A stretch of 64,000 nt of DNA from Branchiostoma floridae. Taxonomy: Eukaryota > Chordata > Leptocardii > Amphioxiformes > Branchiostomatidae. Below are positions 58,801 through 64,000 of this stretch, in pieces. The stretch spans positions 24,478,668 to 24,542,667 of the forward strand of contig NC_049987.1 in NCBI RefSeq assembly GCF_000003815.2. Direction: 5' to 3'. The position numbers and the translations under genes were made by a program. The first letter of the stretch is position 1; every line of letters begins with the position of its first letter. Under the pieces are notes generated by a model. It ran no database searches. It saw nothing but the letters and a program-made list of their open reading frames with translations, and was not told the origin of the DNA.

Positions 58801-61800
58801 TCAATTATAAACAATTACCTACCTTGAAGAAAGACTGACAGGTGTGTCGTCTTGCTGCAGGTGTTGAGCATGCAGGAGCTGATCAAGCCTCGTATAGAGA
58901 TGGAGAAGGAGAAGATGGTCCAGAAGGTTCGGGAGGAGACTTTGGAGTCCTCCATCAACCTGGTGAAGATGAGGCTGGAGCAGGAGGCTGCGGAGAAGGA
59001 GGATAGTAAGTACAGATGCGAAATACACCTGTTAGGGACTTGAACCCTTAACTTTTTGATCCTAGGTCGACAACCCCAAGACCACCTTGCCACTTTATAA
59101 TGAATGAATAAATGAAGACCTTTATTGCACATTTTTGCCGAACTGGGTACAGGTCACATGGTAACAATCATATAAATTTATATGTACATATGAATCTCTA
59201 ATCTACTCCAGTATATTTGACTTTCTCTCACTTGGTAAATGCATAAATGTAGCTAGCTGTATGGTTGGGTAAGATTTATTTTATTTCCTGTTTATTCCCA
59301 GCTGTGTCCGAAAAGGGAGATGTTGCAGAGACAGACGAACCCACAGAGGAGGCTGCTAAGGACTCAGAAGGGGAGGGCGGCGAGGAAGGTACCTCATACT
59401 CAACTTCTCTTTTCTCACAGGCAGACAGAAACCCTAGTCAGGCAGACAGACAGACAGACAGGCAGGTTTAGAAACAACATGTTTCTGTTGACAGTCAGAG
59501 AGGTACCTCATACACAAGTTTTCTTTATGGCAGGCAGATACACAGGCAGGCTTAAAAATTAAAGATGTTACCGTTGACAGTCAGAGAGTACCTCATACAC
59601 AAGTTTTCATTCTCACAGGCAGACAGGCAGGCTTAAAAATTGAAGATGTTACCATTGACAGTCAGAGAGGTACCTCATACACAAGTTTTCTTTATGGCAG
59701 GCAGATACACAGGCAGGCTTAAAAATTAAAGATGTTACCGTTGACAGTCAGAGAGTACCTCATACACAAGTTTTCATTCTCACAGGCAGACAGGCAGGCT
59801 GAAAAATTAAAGATGTTACCGTTGACAGTCAAAGAGGTACCTCTTATGCATGTTTTCTTTCTGGCAGGCAGACAGGTAGACAGGCTTAGAAAGAAGAAGA
59901 TGTGACAATCAGTGAGGTAGTTAGCCTAGGAGAAATAAACACTGATTTAAATATAGACAGAACTTTAATTCTTAAGACAGAACAAAGCTCATACACAATT
60001 TTTTGAAGTTGTTGTCACAGGTAGACAGACAGACAGGCTTAGATGTCTATATGTTGACAGTTAGAGAGCTAGTCAATGTAGAAGACATTTTTTGAGCAGA
60101 GAGAAGTTGAAGTCCTTAGAAAGAGATTAAAAAGCTCATACACAGATTTTCTCATTTGCAGACAGGTAGTCAGTTTGAAAATTTCTCCATTTAGTGTTAC
60201 ATATATTATATGTAAGACAGCAGCTATACTTTCAATACTTTTTTTCCTTCTAACCAGTTAGAGATGTCAGCTGATAGAATTAAAGCTCATTCCATGCAAA
60301 AATAACTTCCCTGTTATTGTTAGTCAGCAGAGCTTTCCTTTTGCTAGAATGGCAGACTTTTAGGGAGTGCTTCATGTAGTTACATTTAGAGGCCTTGCAT
60401 GCTTTAGGAGAGGAAAAACCTGCAGAAGAACAAGAGGAGAAAACTGAGGAGGGAGAGAAGGAAGAAGGAGAGAAAGAAGGAGAGAAAGAGGATCAGGAGG
60501 GGGAGGGAGACCAACCAGCGGAAGAGCCAATGGAAGAGACCACCGGTGAGGGAGGGGTGGTACCCAGGCTGTGCTTCCCGCTATTGCTAGCACCCCCTCT
60601 GCATGCAATAACCCCCTTCTGCATATGATAAGTCTTTATTGTCTTTAATGTTCACACTTTTCCATCCCACCTCACCAGTGTGCTATTTTTTCACCAGGGT
60701 TGTTTTAAGAGTACGAATGTCTTCTTCCTGTCATCACCAAGTCTTCTGATGTGATAAAATTACTGTAATTTCACCAGAATGATGACCAACACTAGGCTAT
60801 ACAATAGCTAACCCTTATATGTTAATCCCTTTCTTTCTCACCCACCTCACCAGTGTGCTATTTTTCATCAGGGTTGTTTTAAGAGTACAGCTTTCTTCTC
60901 CTGTCATCACCAAGTCTTCTGCTTTGATAACTTACCATACTTTCACCACAGTGGTGACAATACTAGGCTATACAATAGCTAACTCTTATGTTAATAACCT
61001 TTTCTCTCTCACCCCATCTCACTTTCCATCAGGGCCATACGAGCAGTACCAGTAGTATTTTCTTTCTTTTCTATTTCCCTTTCCTGTAAGGAGCTTGTAC
61101 CTACAGAACCATTATGTCTTCCTAACCTGCCTTTTCTTTTACAGAGAGCAAAGAAGAGCCACCACCAAAACCTGAGCCCATCGTTGGTAAGGCTCCCTTG
61201 TTTTATCCTAAAGCTCAAAGTTCCAAAATAAAATGATGAAGTTCAAACTGTGCCATATTGATTGTACATTGAGTCATCCACCAAAACATTGGTACCAAAA
61301 GATTAGTATCAAGGCTAATAAGAAAAATCTGTACAAAATATATCATGTTTTACTCCGTAGATAGACAATTTTTCCCGTTGACATTAGCATTAAGAACACT
61401 TATAATGACCACATGTAAAAGACTGGATTTCATTGATCTCTCAAATATTCTTCTTTCAATGGGCAGTTTTACTGTGTATCAAGATGTTGAAGATGGTGGA
61501 AAATATGTTTACCCCACAGATAGATATTTTTCCCATAGACCACAAAGACAGTGACTACCTGTCTACAAAGACCAGATTTTATTGGTCCCCCAACTGGTCT
61601 TGTTGGGCAGTTTCAACCCACTATCAGTACATTTTTAAAAAACTGTTTCCTTGTCTCCCAGTTGATGCTAACCACCCTGAGGTGCAGAAGATGGTGGAAG
61701 ATGCAGTGAAGGAGGCGGAGAAGCAGACCATCACCATCCCGCCTGATGTGTATGTGGAAGTCATGGAGGAGAAGATCAAGGAAGTGGAGAATAACCTCCG

Positions 61801-63049
61801 CATGAAGAACCCAGAGGGGCCCTTGTGAGTTTCTGTCTCAAGTTTGTTTGTTCTACATCACTGGTAAACCATTTTGGGTTATAAGACACCAGCTTTGTAC
61901 AGTACGTATCTGTCTCTGTTCTATATAGATGGTATAACTGTCGTTCGGGGTAACACACCAGCTTTGCAGGCACGCGGCGCGGCAGCAGCTGGTTATATTA
62001 CACCAAACAAGCCATCACACCTTACTTTTGCACATCTATCTGCAAGCGTTCTTTAAAACTACCCAAAGAAGAGGCCCCTACTGTACTTGGTGATAACAAA
62101 TTCCTCTCTACAATAGTTCTGGGAAAGTACAAATTTTTGAACACATCAATTCTAGGTTGGTAACTCTACGTATATATGCTTTGTAAAAACAGGGTGATAT
62201 GTTTAAGCCAAAAAGCAGTTACTCAAGCAACTGTTTAATGATTTTAAAAACATTCAGCAATTGTTAAAAAGTTTATAATGCCCACTGTCTCTCTTCAGTG
62301 ATGACTGGAGTACCCTGATGTAAATGGCCTCCTTTATACCTCTTACAAATTAGTCCTGTTCAGTGTCCAGTTTCTGACTGGCCCCACGATTCAATGTGAA
62401 TTGTTGAGAGTTTATGATTTATTTTGAATGACTTAGTTCTGTACACTAATAAGTAGTTACTCAAGCAACTGGATATGGTTTTGGAAATGCTCAGACATTT
62501 TGACTGCTATCCAGTAGTTTTTGTCAGTGAGGGTTTATATATCCTAGCTGTGAATTGAAGATCTACTTGAAGAACAGGTTTATCCTAACTATGAATCAAT
62601 AATGAAAAGTGGGTGGAAGACAATTTTTAAAGGCCCAAAAGCTACATTAGCTATAAACCCTCTCCAACAAGATATCTTCAGCGTCACTGACGAAAACTAC
62701 TGGATAGTAGTTGAAATGTCTGACCGTTTCCAAAACCATATCTTGTTGCTTGAGTGACTACTTTTTGGCATATCTTATTACCTGGATGTCTAAGCTACAT
62801 CAACGTATTTCTCTCCAGCTTTGGTGGGTGGATCCTGGACAACTTCCCAAACAACCGTGACCAATGGGCGGCCATGGTGGACAAGAACATCTGCCCTGAC
62901 GACGTCGTCTGTCTGCGGGACGGCAGCGAGAACGGCGCGTACCTGCTGAAGCGCTGGTACAAGGTCAACCAGGAGGAGGTCGACGAGAAGGTCAGAGCCA
63001 GGAGGGTGGAAGAGGCGGCAGCAGAGGCGAAGGCTGCCGAGGAGGCCAG
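45583..63049 (+). CDS. AK9: Adenylate kinase 9-like protein, 5' part (17 exons, continues beyond window)
   Basis: Exons: 45583-45600, 46456-46569, 47023-47143, 47704-47756, 48126-48222, 48660-48772, 54254-54433, 54997-55128, 55915-56058, 57073-57245, 57958-58138, 58861-59005, 59302-59388, 60408-60545, 61145-61186, 61662-61824, 62819-63049; 2132 nt, about 710 residues, every join in phase. It starts MADVEQ. First kinase module: P-loop GKPGSGRT (61-68) and GYVLDGFP (135-142). Then a Glu-run (exon 7), helical spacer, RWRRSRWLRVCPVAM, and a second module with P-loop GPPTSGKT (422-429). A long acidic helical insert (exons 12-15) precedes GWILDNFPNN (about 637-646). AK9 enzymes interconvert nucleoside mono-, di- and triphosphates and are often linked to cilia; human AK9 is about 1900 residues, so roughly two thirds lies beyond 64 kb. 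The first P-loop lysine is Arg here. Confidence 0.88.
46763..46815. repeat. (AC)n microsatellite
   Basis: About 26 AC units in AK9 intron 2. Confidence 0.95.
49014..49290 (+). mobile_element. tRNA-derived SINE (second family)
   Basis: TGTGTGGCTAAGCTTGTGGT and GGGTTTGATTCCCGGCATTC look like A- and B-box regions of a tRNA-type promoter; the body contains GGGAAAGGCACTTTACACGA, a common SINE block. It lies in AK9 intron 6 next to the retrotransposon 3' end. Confidence 0.6.
49434..52271 (-). CDS. Retrotransposon ORF2: AP-endonuclease and reverse transcriptase
   Basis: A 945-codon frame counted from a TTG; the true start is undefined. The endonuclease has the motif-1 region YTNSDQFPNKREEL, the catalytic Glu (about 34), YRSPSS, GDFN (152-155), LDLVITN and GRGDH (226-230). 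The reverse transcriptase has NYRPVSLTSV, YLDFKKAFD (588-596), SGIPQGSVLGP (645-655) and FADD (676-679). The C-terminus has VRPHLEYANVVW and TVRLWNSLPEEVV, characteristic of CR1-like elements. No RNase H. All catalytic blocks seem intact. The frame continues upstream without a stop to the TGA that ends ORF1 and has no ATG before the endonuclease starts. Confidence 0.92.
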   Translation of the reverse strand: MSVLYTNSDQFPNKREELMFSIANDPPDLIVLTEVIPKAQVNPLRMCTIALDGYEIYTNFDPDELNLGPSGTRGIAIYFKKSLSLQVRVLDYGSVGFHEQLFLNFGLGNQVSLIVGCVYRSPSSEPVDSTTKLCNLLSRVCKENAKHVVITGDFNIKEIDWCSGMSTVGTGHHGQLLLDCLNDNFLTQHVMEPTRHRLNQQPSVLDLVITNEVMTIGNLQYAPGLGRGDHCCLTFSIDCVFDKTTESLPRRNFGKGNYGKAKEDLSKVDWDEMLGDLDVTGAWSQFCGIVGKVVDDCIPLTKPKQKPNKLYMNRQAMRARKKKSRAWSKWAKSGKVYDYVRYAKARNYLRSLTRQLCSSYERKLVKDLKSNPKVFWRYAKSRMSTRPKIASLVQPDGNIAESDYDKADVLNKYFASVFTNEDMANIPSMSTKPGVQTLDRIMTSQEIVRDKLANLNPAKSAGPDDLHPSLLKELADQLAYPLTQIFNKSLSVGKLPRNWKEAHVTPIHKKGSRTEPGNYRPVSLTSVVGKVLESIIRDILVDHFMVNNLFTDSQHGFVPKRSCTTQLLDVMNDWSLSLERGESVDSVYLDFKKAFDSVPHQRLLVKLKAYGIDGTLLTWMRDFLHQRRQRVVINGSQSPWCEVTSGIPQGSVLGPTLFVVYINDLPDVITSTVKIFADDSKIYRPICSHADQVALQRDLCAVEHWSEIWQLPFNAGKCKILHLGSKNQRAKYTLGGHELEQTRVEKDLGLAVDDQLKFHVNTAAAALKGNQVLGLVKRAFTNLDESSVPILYKCMVRPHLEYANVVWGPHFSTDQKIIERVQHRATRLVPSLKGMPYSSRLRKLKLPTLKYRRERGDMIQLYKIMTKKERIDPESFFELGNLDKTRGHCFKIKVPLARSNVRRQSFSTRTVRLWNSLPEEVVTANSVNAFKTMLDKFWEHKRYKE
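52341..53486 (-). CDS. Retrotransposon ORF1: PHD finger and nucleic-acid-binding domain
   Basis: 381 residues from ATG (MPTTRLQGKRS). A PHD-type zinc finger: C104, C106, C119, C122, H127, C130, C150, C153 (the first pair is C-x-C). Then a short coiled-coil stretch and an L1-ORF1-like RRM/C-terminal domain (NNIILHNVPESS, ARELGIENL, TTRLGKVTPGKNRLLLVSL, RKEREISRRQREEKR). It is expected to bind the element RNA as a chaperone. It stops at TGA (52341-52343) in the same frame as ORF2. Confidence 0.85.
   Translation of the reverse strand: MPTTRLQGKRSASDRTAANGSSEASTSLTSRQRNKKRVAQPKENVEHKTYQSRQEAVVDVQKSQAGIICGNHGKLSERKQGKRVPLPEVPEIETEEANNASDSCFCGSEHIEGGQWIYCDSCSFWWHSSCAKLSDSTVSFLAKNSLDFTCAACIMGDMDAKVRNKRDVNKDRIVESVVGTLRDVTKKLDELLGDVTTEPEVEVGRDEGTVSSNVNTTTEEDAVATMVGDYISNVRREASVASHNGGRRDESIVTVEDYIETVRRKNNIILHNVPESSTDDHDTVFTQNVARELGIENLLIQKTTRLGKVTPGKNRLLLVSLNDPSDRYHLLKGAKLLNNSSSFKNIFIAPDLTRKEREISRRQREEKRQCGLVGENNRNRI
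55129..55555 (+). repeat. Tandem copies of AK9 exon 8 3' end plus donor and telomere-like (CCCTAA)n
   Basis: The last ~54 nt of exon 8 (TACATCACACACAACAT to CTCAGGACACTAGAG) recur four more times at about 55190, 55293, 55397 and 55497. Three of the copies keep the donor GTAACT; the last reads CTATGT. Between copies stand runs of CCTAACCCTAACCC-type repeat, the animal telomere unit with variants. Period is about 100 bp. Confidence 0.85.
56110..56390 (+). repeat. ~20-bp minisatellite in AK9 intron 9
   Basis: About 14 units of GGGCCCCTATGCTGTGATTT with small variations, beginning about 50 bp after the exon 9 donor and ending at a MITE insertion. Confidence 0.9.
56391..56814 (+). mobile_element. 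MITE with 9-bp target duplication (copy B)
   Basis: The ends TAGCCTGGGTACCATCCGGA and TCCGGATGGTACCCAGGCTA are perfect inverted repeats of 20 bp. A perfect 9-bp duplication GTTTTAACC flanks them (56382-56390 and 56815-56823). The interior differs from copy A on the left but shares two copies of the ~39-bp GCGACTGT...AATGAATGTCAGAGC unit on the right. Confidence 0.85.
57455..57760 (+). mobile_element. tRNA-derived SINE
   Basis: The same family as 30387-30606: TGTAGTGCAACTGGTAGCAG, GTTCAAATCCTAGGTTGGGC, GGTTGTACCAGTCTTTTGGA, then CCCTGTAAAACATACCCTGT and a TGTGCCACTAGGCACTACAA tail. Confidence 0.75.
58235..58470 (+). mobile_element. tRNA-derived SINE
   Basis: A diverged family member: ATGTCTCAACTGTTAGCAAC, GGTTCAATCCTGGGTAGGAT, GGGGCTTCACCTGTCTTTTA, ending CCCACTATAGGCACTACC. 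A shorter fragment (CAGTTCAATCCTGGGTAGGG) lies at about 58660-58800. Confidence 0.65.
59389..60180 (+). repeat. Minisatellite seeded at the AK9 exon 13 donor
   Basis: From the donor itself (GAGGAAG/GTACCTCATAC) a unit of 81-113 bp repeats: AGAG(AG)GTACCTCATACACAA near 59502, 59589, 59670, 59756 and 59838, each followed by GGCAGACAGGCAGGCTTAAA-type sequence and GTTGACAGTCAGAGA. Later units are degenerate. Confidence 0.8.
60665..61015 (+). repeat. Two ~175-bp tandem copies in AK9 intron 14
   Basis: CCACCTCACCAGTGTGCTAT to GCTATACAATAGCTAAC is present twice with about 90% match. A further pair of ~160-bp copies lies at 61349-61650 (TAGATA.ACAATTTTTCCCGT-like, GGGCAGTTT). Confidence 0.75.
62453..62763. 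mobile_element. Hairpin element 55 bp upstream of AK9 exon 17
   Basis: GTTACTCAAGCAACTGGATA...TGGTTTTGGAAA...CTATCCAGTAGTTTT at the left is mirrored by AAAACTACTGGATAGTAGTT...GGTTTCCAAAAC...TTGCTTGAGTGACTAC-type sequence at the right (arms about 85 bp, loop about 135 bp). Confidence 0.6.
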
Positions 63050-63324
63050 GTGGGTTAGCATCCCTTTGTTTAGACCCTTGTAGTGCCCAGTGACCTGGAG
63101 AGGAGATAGGCGCCGCTAGGGGACTAAAATGCCTATTGATACAGCACAACATGTTGTGCTGCCCCTACGGCTAATTAATCAGCCTACGGCTGATTAAAAG
63201 GCTATGGGACGAATGAAAGTGCCTAGTGGCATATGGGTCAGCAAGTTTCCTTGCTGTTTCTGTAGCAGGGTATATGTTTTTACAGTGAGGGGTTGCTAGC
63301 CCAGGTGAGTTAGCGTTTGTTTGT

Positions 63325-63580
63325 ACATGTAGGTAGCATGCGTAATCAAGTGGTTAGTGGCCCTCTCTCTGGAACTAGGAGCCGTGAGTTCGATTCTGGC
63401 TGTTTTGCTCACCCAACATGCAAGCTACCGGAAAGGGTTGCAGTTCTTAAGAAGGGACGTGGTTCACTGTTCATAGTGCTTGTCGAAAACAGCGAGGGGA
63501 ATTTCCCCGGTACAATGAACCTGTAAATACTGTACATAGCATCTGTCCTCTCTGTCACGACCAGTGGAAGACTAACTCTT
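63325..63580 (+). mobile_element. tRNA-derived SINE (family of 34380-34795)
   Basis: GTAATCAAGTGGTTAGTGGC and GAGTTCGATTCTGGCTG are box A- and box B-like; the 3' part AACCTGTAAATACTGTACAT matches the copy interrupted by a MITE at 34.4-34.8 kb. Confidence 0.65.
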
Positions 63581-63582
63581 AA

Positions 63583-63645
63583 GTGAGGAGGCCAGGTGAG
63601 TTTCCTTTGTTTGTTTGCACCCTTGTAAAGCCCAGTGGCACATAT
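63583..63645 (+). repeat. Duplicate of the AK9 exon 17 3' edge and donor
   Basis: GAGGAGGCCAGGTGAGTTTC here repeats GAGGAGGCCAGGTGGGTTAG at 63037-63058, followed by matching intron sequence (CCTTTGTTT, ACCCTTGTA, GCCCAGTG). Only about 10 exonic bases are included, so it is a decoy donor, not an exon. Confidence 0.65.
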
Positions 63646-63975
63646 AGCAGAACGTTTCCTTGTTTCAGTAGCAGGGTATATTTTTATAGGGATGGGTTGC
63701 TAGCCCCTCCCCTTAACATGCTTGAGGCACCTCCCCGAACACTGGACCCCTTCTGAAAGTCGGGTCATAGGATTTCAGCGCCTCGGACAGAACCATTTCC
63801 TTTGCATGGACAATAACCCTTTATTATCATAAGACATACATCACTTTTACCAATCAAACAAGACCATAGCTCCCAAATATTGGACCCCCATTTTAAGTCC
63901 ATTCCGAAAGACACTGCAACCCCAACTGAGATGCCCTTCCCAGGATTGAATCGGGATCTCCCAGTTACCAACTAA
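63640..63975 (-). mobile_element. Inverted SINE copies at the window edge
   Basis: On the minus strand TTGGTAACTGGGAGATCCCG, GATTCAATCCTGGGAAGG and GTTGGGGTTGCAGTGTCTTT match the tRNA-derived SINE family of 30387-30606. The 63640-63760 part matches its 3' half. Confidence 0.6.
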
Positions 63976-64000
63976 CAAAAAACATGGTAAAAGTAGCGTT

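Noticed and set aside
61009-61050. AK9 exon after TTTCCATCAG at 61032
   Set aside because: It reads into TAG within seven codons and lacks a donor; the sequence belongs to a tandem intronic repeat.

Overview
This is animal nuclear DNA, most likely from a lancelet (Branchiostoma-like). All genes are split by GT-AG introns except one. The gene set is metazoan: TRIM E3 ligase, ZU5/UPA/Death scaffold, betaine-homocysteine methyltransferase (BHMT), LAMP, PIG-M and adenylate kinase 9. Death-fold domain shuffling, CR1-group retrotransposons, tRNA-derived SINEs and many short inverted-repeat elements fit amphioxus. The species is inferred, not proven. One 159-base run of N lies at 12225-12383.

Layout. 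(1) 1-2 kb, minus strand: an ORF joining a J-like domain, a PHD finger, a coiled coil and an SGNH esterase; it looks like a decayed retrotransposon ORF1. (2) 2-6.2 kb: small inverted-repeat elements, a BHMT pseudogene fragment and a retroelement fragment. (3) 6.2-30.1 kb, plus strand: a set of phase-matched exons that I join into one gene coding RING, B-box, coiled coil, a DED-like domain, ZU5, UPA and Death domain (906 residues). Its two big introns (11.8 and 6.4 kb) are packed with transposons, including a retroelement broken by three later insertions. (4) 32-35.8 kb, minus: a seven-exon BHMT-like gene. (5) 37.3-39.5 kb, minus: an intronless LAMP-like protein with three luminal domains. (6) 41.7-44.8 kb, minus: the two-exon GPI mannosyltransferase PIG-M, whose terminal coding segment is repeated in tandem downstream. 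(7) 45.6 kb to the window edge, plus: the first 17 coding exons of an AK9-like gene, head to head with PIG-M, with a nearly complete CR1-group retrotransposon antisense in intron 6.

Two themes recur. Segments spanning exon edges have been tandemly duplicated many times (BHMT exons 3, 5 and 7; PIG-M last exon; AK9 exons 8 and 17; the donor of AK9 exon 13). Several non-autonomous DNA transposon families can be defined from the window itself, one with perfect 9-bp target duplications at two sites. The observation most worth following is the TRIM-DED-ZU5-UPA-Death gene model: a putative ubiquitin ligase fused to an apoptosis or immune death-fold scaffold. Exon joins were made by eye from splice signals, phase and protein family knowledge; no transcript was available.
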